A stretch of DNA of 64,000 bases, taken from contig NZ_CP025781.1 of NCBI RefSeq assembly GCF_004194535.1, positions 4,278,001 to 4,342,000 on the forward strand. Direction: 5' to 3'. The position numbers and the translations under genes were made by a program. The notes beneath the pieces were generated by a model. The model did no database searches. It had not been told where the DNA came from and saw only the letters and a program-made list of their open reading frames with translations. This DNA comes from Iodobacter fluviatilis (GTDB lineage: Bacteria > Pseudomonadota > Gammaproteobacteria > Burkholderiales > Chitinibacteraceae). How positions within the stretch are numbered: the stretch's first letter is position 1; each line of letters starts with the position of its first letter. Below are positions 55,967 through 64,000 of the stretch, piece after piece.

Positions 55967-57124
55967 ATGAAAAAGGGTACTAGGTTGTTACCAAAAAATT
56001 TTCACCTGAGCACCCTTGCCGTACTCATCCTATTGAGTGCTTGTGAGCAAAAAAAGGGCCCAAGCGCACCACCGCCGGCCCCTGTGAGTTTCATTGAAAT
56101 AAAAGCCACGGATGTTGCTCTTAATAAAGAGATGGTGGGCGAAACTGCTGGCTACCGTGACATTGAGGTTCGCTCCCGCGTGAATGGCATCTTATTAAAA
56201 AGAACCTACGTAGAAGGCGCGCAAGTAAAAGCGGGGCAAGTACTTTTTGAAATTGATCCGGAGCCTTATAAAGCCACGCTAGATCAAGCCAAAGGCCAAC
56301 TTTCGCAAGAAGCATCAAAATTAGAAAAAGCCCGTGCCGATCGCGATCGAATTGAGCCTTTATTTAAAGAAAACGCAGTAAGCCGCAAGGATTACGACGA
56401 CGCTTTATCTGCCTACGCCTCAGCCCTTGCTAGCACGCAAACGGCACAAGCCAGTGTAAAGCAAGCAGAACTTAATTTGGGTTACACCAAAGTAACAGCA
56501 CCTTTCTCTGGCACCACCAGTAAGTTAGTGCAATCAGAAGGCAGCTTAATTTCTGCCACCGGTGATTCTGGCCGCCTTACGACTATTTCTCAGCTTGATC
56601 CGCTCTATGTTAATTTTTCTTACTCCGAGCAAGATCGCCAAGAGCTAGAAGCCGCCACACGCAGCGGCCAAGTCACCTTAAACGAAAGCTTTAAAGCCAA
56701 AATCAAACTGGCCGATGGCAGCAACTACGCGCAAACCGGCTTAATTAACTTCTCTGATAACCGTGTAGACCCTAAAACCGGCACGATTCGCGCGCGTGCT
56801 ATTTTCAAAAACCCTAAGGGTGATTTACTGCCTGGGCAATTTGTTCGCGTCACTCTGGAGCTTGGCAAACGCAAAAACGCCCTCTTAGTGCCTGAACGTG
56901 CAATAGTGCAATCGCAAGCCGACCATATTGTGATGACGCTGGGTGAAGGCAATAAAGTGGTACCTATCCCCGTTAAACTGGGCTCGGTGATTGATGGTAA
57001 GGTGATTATTGAATCCGGCCTAAAAGTAGGGCAGAAAGTGATTGTGGATGGGCTGATGAAAGCCAAGCCAGGCTCTGTGGTTAACCCAAGCCCAGCCAGC
57101 ACCCCTGCTGCACAAAAGGAATAA
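55967..57124 (+). CDS. RND periplasmic adaptor (MFP)
   Basis: 385 residues, intact. Lipoprotein signal with lipobox LLSACE, then the barrel-sandwich domain with [20 protein letters not shown], an alpha-hairpin at about 100-165, the second half [19 protein letters not shown], and the C-terminal membrane-proximal part [19 protein letters not shown]. It links the inner membrane pump and the outer membrane duct in the periplasm. GGAG precedes the ATG; the pump follows 2 bp later. It gives the pattern by which the frameshifted left paralogue can be judged. Confidence 0.94.
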   Translation: MKKGTRLLPKNFHLSTLAVLILLSACEQKKGPSAPPPAPVSFIEIKATDVALNKEMVGETAGYRDIEVRSRVNGILLKRTYVEGAQVKAGQVLFEIDPEPYKATLDQAKGQLSQEASKLEKARADRDRIEPLFKENAVSRKDYDDALSAYASALASTQTAQASVKQAELNLGYTKVTAPFSGTTSKLVQSEGSLISATGDSGRLTTISQLDPLYVNFSYSEQDRQELEAATRSGQVTLNESFKAKIKLADGSNYAQTGLINFSDNRVDPKTGTIRARAIFKNPKGDLLPGQFVRVTLELGKRKNALLVPERAIVQSQADHIVMTLGEGNKVVPIPVKLGSVIDGKVIIESGLKVGQKVIVDGLMKAKPGSVVNPSPASTPAAQKE

Positions 57125-57126
57125 GC

Positions 57127-60100
57127 ATGTTTTCTAAATTCTTTATTGAGCGGCCGATTTTTTCCAGTGTGATTTCCATCATCATCGTGCTGGCTGGTTT
57201 AGCCGCGATGCGCTCCCTACCCATTGAGCAATACCCCGGCATTACTCCGCCAGTGGTTTCGGTGACGGCGTTTTACCCAGGTGCTACACCAGAAGTGATT
57301 GCCCAAACGGTAGCCGCACCGCTTGAGCAACAAATTAATGGTGTGGAAAAAATGATTTATGTGCAATCTGGCTCCGCTTCAAATGGCCAGATGAGCATGA
57401 ATGTGTACTTTGAAATTGGTACCGACCCTGACCAAGCCACGATTAACGTGAATAACCGTGTCTCTGCCGCTTTAGCCCAGCTGCCTGAAGAGGTAAAGCG
57501 CCAAGGGGTAACGGTTAAGAAGAAATCCACATCGATCTTAGAAGTTGTGGCTTTGAATTCACCCAATGACCGCTACGACACCACCTACCTTTCTAACTAT
57601 GCCCAGCTCAATATCGTTGACGAGCTAAAGCGCCTACCTGGTGTCGGTGATTTAAGTATGTTTGGCGGCACAGACTACGCCATGCGCGTTTGGCTGCGGC
57701 CAGATCGGCTCGCCCAGCTTAAGCTTTCTCCTTCTGACGTGATTGCGGCCATTCGTGAACAAAACGCCCAATTTGCTGCAGGTAAAATTGGCGCACAGCC
57801 CACTACAGCCCCGATTGATTTCACTTATACAGTCAATACGCAGGGCCGTTTAAAAGATGCTAAAGAGTTCGAAAACATCATCGTTCGCTCGACGTCCGAC
57901 GGAGCAAAAATTCGCCTAAAAGACGTGGCTCGCGTTGAAATGGGCGGTAAAGACTACGACTTGCAAGCCCGTTTAAATGGCAAATCAGCGGTAGCCATTG
58001 GTCTATATCTGCAACCGGGTGCCAATGCGGTTGCTGTCGCTGCGGCCGTAAAAGCCAAGATGGAAGAACTAAAAGTACGCTTTCCCGAAGGCATTGCTTA
58101 TTCCATCCCTTATGACACCACCGAATTCGTTAAAATTTCGATTGAGGAAGTGGTTCATACGCTGTTCGAAGCCATTATTTTAGTATTTATCGTGGTTTAC
58201 CTGTTTTTACAAAACTTCCGCGCCACGCTCATCCCCTGCATTGCCGTACCGATCTCCTTGATTGGTACCTTTGCCGGCATGTTAATACTCGGTTTTTCGA
58301 TCAATCTTTTAACCCTGTTCGGGATGGTATTGGCTATTGGTATCGTGGTGGATGACGCCATTGTGGTGCTGGAAAACGTCGAGCGGATCATGAGCGAGAC
58401 CAAATGCTCCGCCAAAGAAGCATCTATCCAAGCGATGCAAGAAGTGGCTGGCCCAGTGATTGCCATTGTATTAGTGCTATGCGCCGTATTCTTGCCCGTG
58501 GCCTTTATGGGTGGCATGACTGGTGTGATGTATAAGCAGTTTGCTGTGACCATTGCAGTTTCAGTGGTGATCTCTGGGATTGTGGCCCTAACGCTCACCC
58601 CTGCTCTATGCGCTATTTTGCTTAAAAACAACCATCACAAACCGGCCCGCTTTTTTGTTTGGTTTAACAATAGCTTTGATCGCATCACCAATGGTTACGT
58701 CAGTGGCGTGGCCTTTTTAAACCGCCGTGTTGGCGTGGCGTTTATATTATTTGCCGCTATTTTGCTCAGTATTTTTGTCTTGCTGCAAAAAGTACCCGGC
58801 GCACTGGTGCCCGATGAAGATCAAGGCACTTTAATCAGCGCAGTGATGCTGCCTGATGCGTCTTCGCTTAATCGTACTGCCGCATCTAGCGATCAATTTG
58901 AAAAAATGTTGATGGCAAATAAAAATGTCGAAAACGTCGTTTCCTTTGTCGGTTTTGACATTTTGTCTGGCGCGGTGATTAGCAATAGCGGCATTGTTTT
59001 CTCAACACTTAAAGATTGGAAAGAGCGCAAAGACCCCGCCGACAGCTCCTTTGCCCTCGCTAAAACCTTCCAAGGCATGGCGTATATGGGAATGAAAGAT
59101 GGCTTTGCGGCCACCTTTAATCCACCCGCTATTCAAGGAATGTCCACAACCGGCGGGATTGAGGCTTATCTGCAAAATCGCGGCACAGGTAGTACGGCGG
59201 AGTTTTCGAAAGCCACCCAGCGCTTTGTTGACGAAGCAAAAAAACGCCCCGAGTTTGCCAGTGTTTCCACCACCTTCCGCGCCAATGTACCGCAGATTTA
59301 TCTTGATCTTGATCGCGAAAAAGCCAAGGCACTTGGGGTGAGCATTAACCAAGTATTCGACACCATGCAAGCCACTTTTGGCCAAGTGTATGTCAATGAC
59401 TTTAACCAATTTGGCCGCACTTATCGTGTGCAATTGCAATCTGAAGCGGATTACCGTGCCCGCCCAGATGATATTCGCAATGTTTATGTGCGATCAGATA
59501 AAGGCGACATGATTCCACTGACCAGCTTGGTTAAAGTAAAAACCTCGGCAGGGCCAGAATTGGTTGAGCGTTTCAACGTCTTCCAAGCAGCAAAAATCAT
59601 GGCCCAACCTGCGCCCGGCATCAGCTCTGGGCAAGCAATCAAAGCACTAGAAGAAGTGGAAGCCAGCGTCATGGGCTCCGATTACAAACTGCAATGGACC
59701 GGTTCTGCCTACCAAGAAAAATCAGCAGGCTCTTCAGCTGCCTTGGCATTTGGCTTTGGCATTATCATGGTGTTCTTGATTTTGGCTGCGCAGTACGAGC
59801 GCTGGACACTGCCTATTGCCGTGATCAGTGCCGTGCCCTTTGCGCTATTTGGTGCCTTGCTTTCGGTTTACCTTACAGGACTAACCAACGACGTTTACTT
59901 CCAGATTGGCCTCGTTACCCTTGTGGGGCTGGCGGCTAAAAATGCCATTCTGATTGTAGAATTTGCCGTGATGAAGCACGAAGAAGGAATGAGCTTGCTA
60001 GATTCGGCGCTTTCGGCGGCTCGGCTGCGTTTCCGTCCGATTGTGATGACATCCTTGGCCTTTATTTTAGGCTGCGTACCGCTCGTAACCTCCAGCGGCG

Positions 60101-60264
60101 CAGGCTCGGCCAGCCGCCACTCACTTGGCACACCGGTGATTGGCGGGATGTTGGCCGCCACCTTTATTGCCATCTTCTTTATTCCGCTCTTCTTCCGTTT
60201 AATTATGAAAAGCAGCGAGAAAAAAGCCGCCGCCCACACAGAAGCTGGAGATCACCATGCGTAA
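57127..60264 (+). CDS. RND multidrug efflux pump, AcrB type (right operon)
   Basis: 1045 residues. Starts [22 protein letters not shown]4 proton relay [20 protein letters not shown]10 [13 protein letters not shown]; porter loops with [17 protein letters not shown]. Same length as the left pump but clearly diverged, so this is a paralogue and not a recent duplicate. AGGA precedes the ATG. The 3' end overlaps the outer membrane factor start by 8 bp. Confidence 0.96.
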   Translation: MFSKFFIERPIFSSVISIIIVLAGLAAMRSLPIEQYPGITPPVVSVTAFYPGATPEVIAQTVAAPLEQQINGVEKMIYVQSGSASNGQMSMNVYFEIGTDPDQATINVNNRVSAALAQLPEEVKRQGVTVKKKSTSILEVVALNSPNDRYDTTYLSNYAQLNIVDELKRLPGVGDLSMFGGTDYAMRVWLRPDRLAQLKLSPSDVIAAIREQNAQFAAGKIGAQPTTAPIDFTYTVNTQGRLKDAKEFENIIVRSTSDGAKIRLKDVARVEMGGKDYDLQARLNGKSAVAIGLYLQPGANAVAVAAAVKAKMEELKVRFPEGIAYSIPYDTTEFVKISIEEVVHTLFEAIILVFIVVYLFLQNFRATLIPCIAVPISLIGTFAGMLILGFSINLLTLFGMVLAIGIVVDDAIVVLENVERIMSETKCSAKEASIQAMQEVAGPVIAIVLVLCAVFLPVAFMGGMTGVMYKQFAVTIAVSVVISGIVALTLTPALCAILLKNNHHKPARFFVWFNNSFDRITNGYVSGVAFLNRRVGVAFILFAAILLSIFVLLQKVPGALVPDEDQGTLISAVMLPDASSLNRTAASSDQFEKMLMANKNVENVVSFVGFDILSGAVISNSGIVFSTLKDWKERKDPADSSFALAKTFQGMAYMGMKDGFAATFNPPAIQGMSTTGGIEAYLQNRGTGSTAEFSKATQRFVDEAKKRPEFASVSTTFRANVPQIYLDLDREKAKALGVSINQVFDTMQATFGQVYVNDFNQFGRTYRVQLQSEADYRARPDDIRNVYVRSDKGDMIPLTSLVKVKTSAGPELVERFNVFQAAKIMAQPAPGISSGQAIKALEEVEASVMGSDYKLQWTGSAYQEKSAGSSAALAFGFGIIMVFLILAAQYERWTLPIAVISAVPFALFGALLSVYLTGLTNDVYFQIGLVTLVGLAAKNAILIVEFAVMKHEEGMSLLDSALSAARLRFRPIVMTSLAFILGCVPLVTSSGAGSASRHSLGTPVIGGMLAATFIAIFFIPLFFRLIMKSSEKKAAAHTEAGDHHA

Positions 60265-61666
60265 ATCTGCGCTCGCCCTACTGATTACGGCCACCTTAAG
60301 TGCCTGCGCACTTACGCCTCCCGTGGTGGACACGAGTAGCGATCTGCCCAGCAGCTGGCGCAGTGATGCCGCTAGCGACATTGCGATTGGCCAAAACTGG
60401 TGGGCTCAATTTAACGACCCAGCTCTAGATGGATTAATTGCTGCGGCCCAAGCCAATAACCAAAATCTAGTGATTGCTGCATCGCGCATCGACGAAGCCC
60501 GCGCCGCGCTTGGCATCACTTCCGCCGATCAACTACCTCGGCTAGATTTAAGTGGCAAAGCGTCTAGAAGCCTTGCTTCCCAGCAAAATAATAGCCCAGT
60601 GAATGATAGCGCCGTTGATAGCTATCGCCTCGGTGCAACCGCGTCGTGGGAACTGGATTTATGGGGGCGCATCAAAAACAGCACCGATGCAGCCAAGGCC
60701 GATCTACTCGCCAGCGAATACAACCGAGATGCCGTAGCGCTAGCGCTGTATGCCAATGTGGCGCAAACCTATTTTAATTTGCGCGCACTGGATCAGCAGC
60801 TCGCCATTGCCCAAGAAACGCTCAAAACGCGGCAAGAAAGCTTTCAGCTGCGTAAACGACGCTTTGAGGGCGGGGTGACCTCTGAACTAGATATGCGCCA
60901 AGCCGAAGTAGAGCTCGCCAGCGCCCAAGCCAGCGTACCCAGCATTGAGCAAAACATCGCCAAAGTGGCAAGCAGCCTTGGCATTTTGATTGGCCAAAAC
61001 CCACGTGCCATGATTGATATTGGCGTACCACGCGGCAAAATGCTGACCCAAATCAGCGTGCCTGTGAATGTGCCGCTAGGCCTACCTTCTGAGCTACTGG
61101 CCCGCCGGCCAGATATTCAGGCCAGCGAGCAGAGCCTACGTGCAGCAGGGGCCAGAATTGCCGCCGCCCGCGCCGCATACTACCCAACCATCTCACTCAC
61201 GGGAATATTGGGTTTAGAAAGTGCGGAAATCGGCAATCTATTTACTGGCCCTGCCAAAACGTGGTCTTTTCTTGGTAACTTGGCCGCACCGCTGTTTGAT
61301 AACGGTAAAACCGCCGCAACGGTCGATAGCGCTACAGCCCGCCAAAAACAAGCCGTGGCAAACTATCGTCTGAGCATCCAACAAGCCTTTGCCGAAACGC
61401 AAAGTGCCTTGGCCGCCCGCAGCAGCAGCGTAAGAATCGTTGCCGCCCAGCAGCAGCAGCTCGATTCGCTAACTCGGCAATTAAAGCTCGCCACCCTACG
61501 CTACGACAACGGCTTTTCTAGCTACTTAGAAGTCTTGGATGCACAAAGATCATTATTCCAAGCCCAACTCAATTTAGCCGCGGCCCAACGCGATCAACTC
61601 TCCGCCACCGTGGATCTGTACAAAGCCCTAGGCGGCGGCTGGAAAGCCCCAAGCCACGCTAGCTAA
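60257..61666 (+). CDS. RND efflux outer membrane factor (NodT family, right operon)
   Basis: 469 residues. Lipoprotein signal with lipobox LSACAL, then SSWRSDA and a W-rich start [15 protein letters not shown], the two OEP repeats ([33 protein letters not shown]) and [20 protein letters not shown] in the last helix. It completes a full adaptor-pump-duct operon. GGAG lies before the ATG, inside the pump gene. A strong terminator follows. Confidence 0.94.
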   Translation: MRKSALALLITATLSACALTPPVVDTSSDLPSSWRSDAASDIAIGQNWWAQFNDPALDGLIAAAQANNQNLVIAASRIDEARAALGITSADQLPRLDLSGKASRSLASQQNNSPVNDSAVDSYRLGATASWELDLWGRIKNSTDAAKADLLASEYNRDAVALALYANVAQTYFNLRALDQQLAIAQETLKTRQESFQLRKRRFEGGVTSELDMRQAEVELASAQASVPSIEQNIAKVASSLGILIGQNPRAMIDIGVPRGKMLTQISVPVNVPLGLPSELLARRPDIQASEQSLRAAGARIAAARAAYYPTISLTGILGLESAEIGNLFTGPAKTWSFLGNLAAPLFDNGKTAATVDSATARQKQAVANYRLSIQQAFAETQSALAARSSSVRIVAAQQQQLDSLTRQLKLATLRYDNGFSSYLEVLDAQRSLFQAQLNLAAAQRDQLSATVDLYKALGGGWKAPSHAS

Positions 61667-61681
61667 ACCGCTTTATTTAGC

Positions 61682-61722
61682 AAAAAAAACCCAAGCCAAG
61701 GATTCTTGGCTTGGGTTTTTTT
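61682..61722 (+). terminator. Intrinsic terminator of the right RND operon
   Basis: AAAACCCAAGCCAA / TTGGCTTGGGTTTT stem, 6-nt loop, T run after it. Confidence 0.92.
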
Positions 61723-61826
61723 CAAAGCCCCCAGAACTTGCTTGCAGCTAATAACTTCATCCTGACAATCACATCAAAGATAACGCCAATAAAAGGAGCA
61801 AGAAGAACTATTAACATTAAGCAAGC

Positions 61827-61855
61827 TTGCAAAAATCATAGGCAGCACTTACAAT
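61827..61855 (+). promoter_or_regulatory. Sigma-70 promoter of the tRNA-Gly gene
   Basis: TTGCAA, a 17-bp spacer, then TACAAT, placed 16 bp before the mature tRNA 5' end. Close to consensus. Confidence 0.65.
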
Positions 61856-61871
61856 GCGTCAACAATACACA

Positions 61872-61945
61872 GCGGGTGTCGTATAATGGTAATACCCTAG
61901 CTTCCCAAGCTAGCGCCGAGGGTTCGATTCCCTTCACCCGCTCCA
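61872..61945 (+). tRNA. tRNA-Gly (anticodon CCC)
   Basis: A 74-nt cloverleaf: acceptor GCGGGTG / CACCCGC, D arm with AATGGTAAT, anticodon stem CTAGC / GCTAG with loop TTCCCAA (CCC at 61904-61906), T loop GGGTTCGATTCCC, discriminator T and encoded CCA. It reads GGG codons. It stands alone next to a restriction gene. Confidence 0.96.
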
Positions 61946-61952
61946 AATAAAA

Positions 61953-61988
61953 AAAGATAAAGCCCTGATTTTTCAGGGCTTTATCTTT
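61953..61988 (+). terminator. Intrinsic terminator of the tRNA gene
   Basis: A perfect 16-bp stem AAAGATAAAGCCCTGA / TCAGGGCTTTATCTTT with a TTTT loop, 7 bp after the tRNA. Confidence 0.92.
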
Positions 61989-61989
61989 T

Positions 61990-62363
61990 ACTCCCTGCCC
62001 AGCCCCACTCGTCATCAGAAACCCACTAACTGTCAAACCTTATGCTGTATCTGCGCATTCAATTTAGTGGCCTTCCTGATTTCTTAACCTCGCGATACTT
62101 TGGAATTGCTCCACGCCCAAATGTTCTGAACTTTGGCATATCCTCTGGTAAAAGATGCACATCAGACAACAGCCCGGCTTTCTCGTTGAATTCTGTGGTA
62201 CTTTTTATGAGTCACATACAGATCATCCCTTGGCTTGCATACACGCTTTTCGATTGTTCTTATATTTCGGGTTATCGAATTCTTCTGCGTCTGTTAATTA
62301 AATACTTGCCGTGCAAATCAGCTGTTTTTTACAAATCAACAAGTCGGCGTTTTTTGTCATGAA
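61990..62363. other. Gene-free interval between tRNA and hsdR
   Basis: No gene with support. A plus-strand open frame at 62042-62362 has no coding character or ribosome site. I see no repeat of the tRNA 3' end (no attachment site) in the window. Confidence 0.5.
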
Positions 62364-64000
62364 TTACATTCGGTTTGGCTGGCTCGTCTGGTTTCTTTGC
62401 CGCCTAACTAATTCATTGAATGCAAGTAGTGTCACGCCATCTGAAGTTTCCTGATTCGATAGAATTTGAATCATCAAATTGCGTTGTGCTACGTCGGAAT
62501 CCATGACCGCACTTAAAAATGCTTTTGGAAAATCGCCTAACATTGCCTGTTCGGGGGTGTTGTTTGCAATTTGCAGCATCACGGTTTTGTTTTCCTCTAT
62601 TTTGTCGCAGTAGGTGTAAAAACCACTCAGCATATCCGCATCGCTTAAATGATCAGTAATAAATAATTCATTCAGGCGATTAATAATTTGCAATAAAAAT
62701 TCTTCTTTTTTATCTTGCGGTTTAGCGCTTCCCAATGCTTCGCCGGTTACAAGCTGGTATTCGCCTTTGCTTTCTTTCAGCACTAAATCCTGCTGATACA
62801 GCTTGGATACGCGGTAATGGCTGAGGACGACGTTATCTAAATCAATTTCGTCCTCCTCAAGGATAATCTCACGCAGCATAGGGCGCAGATTACGGGCATA
62901 CAGGCTGAGCTTTTCTAAGTCTTTATCATCGTAATCAACAATCTGCGACATAAATTCGTAAAAGCGTACAAAAGTACCCAAATCCTTTTTAAAGATTTCC
63001 AGTGTATCTTTTGCTTTTTGGCAATCTTTCAGGCTGTTTTCTGCATTGGTGAGCAAGACCGTGTTATTGGTTTCTTTCTTCATCAATTCAAACATCGCTT
63101 TTGCTTGTTTGAATGTTTCTGTCGCCGATTTATAGCGCTGCTGCCAGCGCTCTACTGCCGGTTTGCAAATATTGGCAATGGCCGCATTGCTTTTGTTTTT
63201 TAGAAAAAAAGCACTGCAAAACTGCTCAACTTCCTGCCAGGTAAAGATGCTCTCTGCCCGCAGTTTTTCAGACAATTCAAAAATCAGATTCGGGTCCGAC
63301 ACATCCGCCAACTCGGCCGTTTGATAATAAGGCTGAAATGCGTCGAGGATTTCTTGCGGCTCATTAAAGAAATCCAGCACAAAGGTGCCGGTTTCTGCCT
63401 TGGTAGGATAGGTGCGGTTCAGGCGCGATAAGGTTTGCACGCACTCCACGCCACCTAGCTTTTTATCCACATACATGGCGCAGAGTTTGGGCTGATCAAA
63501 GCCAGTCTGAAACTTATTCGCCACAATCATCACCTGATAATCGTCCGAGTCAAAAGCTTTACGCAGATCGCGCCCTTTCAGGTAGATGTTCATATTGCTT
63601 TCAGTATATTTATGCCCGTCATTTTCGTAGAAGGGAGTCATCCCCGAGAGCCCTTGTCGGGGATCCAGCGCAATATCTGGATCCCCGACAAAATCACTCG
63701 GGGATGACGAAGTAGGAAATGACAAGTGATGTGGGTCTTTGTCACCAAATTCTACTTCGCCAGAGAACGCCACCATGGCGTGAATCTTGTGATAACCCTT
63801 TTCTTTGATGTATTTATCAAAGCCCTGCTTATAGCGCACCGCTTCTTTACGCGAGCTGGTCACCACCATCGCCTTGGCCTGCCCACCCAGCAAGCCCATC
63901 ACATTGTTTTTAAAGTGCTCCACAATCACCACCACTTTTTGCGCGATATTGTGATCATGCAGGCGCACCCATTGATTAAGCTTTACATTGGCGCGTTTGC
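62364..64000 (-). CDS. hsdR: Type I restriction enzyme HsdR, C-terminal part
   Basis: The frame stays open to the right window edge, so the N-terminal nuclease and first helicase parts are missing; the internal GTG at 63968 is not the start. Seen are helicase motifs of the second RecA-like domain (MVVTSSRKEAVRYKQ, SDDYQVMIVANKFQTGFDQP, then QTLSRLNRTYP) and the long helical C-terminal domain. HsdR translocates and cleaves unmodified DNA with HsdM and HsdS, which should lie beyond the edge or elsewhere. Where normal HsdR runs from EVEFGDKD directly towards YTESNMN, this protein carries about 35 extra residues encoded by a palindromic repeat. Confidence 0.93.
   Translation of the reverse strand, partial: KRANVKLNQWVRLHDHNIAQKVVVIVEHFKNNVMGLLGGQAKAMVVTSSRKEAVRYKQGFDKYIKEKGYHKIHAMVAFSGEVEFGDKDPHHLSFPTSSSPSDFVGDPDIALDPRQGLSGMTPFYENDGHKYTESNMNIYLKGRDLRKAFDSDDYQVMIVANKFQTGFDQPKLCAMYVDKKLGGVECVQTLSRLNRTYPTKAETGTFVLDFFNEPQEILDAFQPYYQTAELADVSDPNLIFELSEKLRAESIFTWQEVEQFCSAFFLKNKSNAAIANICKPAVERWQQRYKSATETFKQAKAMFELMKKETNNTVLLTNAENSLKDCQKAKDTLEIFKKDLGTFVRFYEFMSQIVDYDDKDLEKLSLYARNLRPMLREIILEEDEIDLDNVVLSHYRVSKLYQQDLVLKESKGEYQLVTGEALGSAKPQDKKEEFLLQIINRLNELFITDHLSDADMLSGFYTYCDKIEENKTVMLQIANNTPEQAMLGDFPKAFLSAVMDSDVAQRNLMIQILSNQETSDGVTLLAFNELVRRQRNQTSQPNRM
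63637..63708. repeat. Palindromic repeat inside the hsdR coding region
   Basis: The outer arms GTCATCCCCGAG (63637-63648) and CTCGGGGATGAC (63697-63708) and the inner arms TTGTCGGGGATCCAG (63654-63668) and CTGGATCCCCGACAA (63677-63691) are exact inverses around an 8-nt loop. It is in frame and translated (SSPSDFVGDPD, DPRQGLSGMTPF). The form resembles dRS3/REP-like repeats common in Neisseriales. Confidence 0.9.

Noticed and set aside
62042-62362. A 106-codon frame between tRNA-Gly and hsdR
   Set aside because: No ribosome site, no known motif and uneven codon use; treated as non-coding.

Overview
The window looks like chromosomal DNA of a Neisseriales-type betaproteobacterium (Chromobacteriaceae, Iodobacter/Chitinibacter-like). 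This is an inference from AT-leaning but mixed codon use, the gene families present (astADBE, a STAS/CheA/CheD/CheB chemosensory cluster, DUF1615, a 3-hydroxybutyrate oligomer hydrolase, NodT-type outer membrane factors) and abundant small palindromic repeats. No rRNA, CRISPR array, phage or transposase gene is visible. Both window edges cut genes: a periplasmic binding-protein-like gene on the left and hsdR on the right.

Layout. 0-7 kb: a partial solute-binding-like gene, a secreted thermolabile-haemolysin/GDSL phospholipase, and the arginine succinyltransferase operon astA-astD-astB-astE on the minus strand. 7.6-15.7 kb: a chemosensory operon on the plus strand (STAS, CheA split by a frameshift, MCP, CheW, CheD, CheB, REC-EAL protein) without cheR or cheY. 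15.8-24.8 kb: a mix of genes (MipA/OmpV, frameshifted rmuC, flgA, DUF1615 lipoprotein, a TPR-like protein hemmed in by two repeat families, NTF2-like, GNAT, iron alcohol dehydrogenase). 25-31 kb: a Ser/Thr kinase-HDOD-GAF protein, pnuC with a NadR-like kinase, a beta-barrel-like protein, a chimeric pseudogene and a solute-binding protein.

31.7-43.6 kb is the most coherent accessory system: a PAS/sigma-54 activator, an orphan PD-(D/E)XK-like protein, and then, behind a near-consensus sigma-54 promoter, livGF, a solute-binding protein, livHM, a lipoprotein 3-hydroxybutyrate oligomer hydrolase, 3-hydroxybutyrate dehydrogenase and an alpha/beta hydrolase. I infer a dedicated uptake and breakdown route for 3-hydroxybutyrate and its oligomers, delivering acetoacetate to the cell. 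44-48.7 kb: trpS and small genes, and a repeat-built DUF5666 lipoprotein. 48.9-61.7 kb: two complete RND tripartite efflux operons facing away from each other around a TetR regulator. 61.8-64 kb: tRNA-Gly(CCC) and the C-terminal part of a type I restriction HsdR subunit whose reading frame has absorbed a palindromic repeat.

Three genes (cheA, rmuC and the left RND adaptor) are each broken by a one-base shift that restoring a single C or G in a short run would repair, so sequencing error must be considered before calling them mutants. Several repeat families shape the region: a 168-bp CTAG-bounded MITE-like element in three copies, a second element family with AGGGTCTGTTGACGTTT ends, REP-like hairpins, and a duplicated-fragment chimera of pnuC and the sigma-54 activator.
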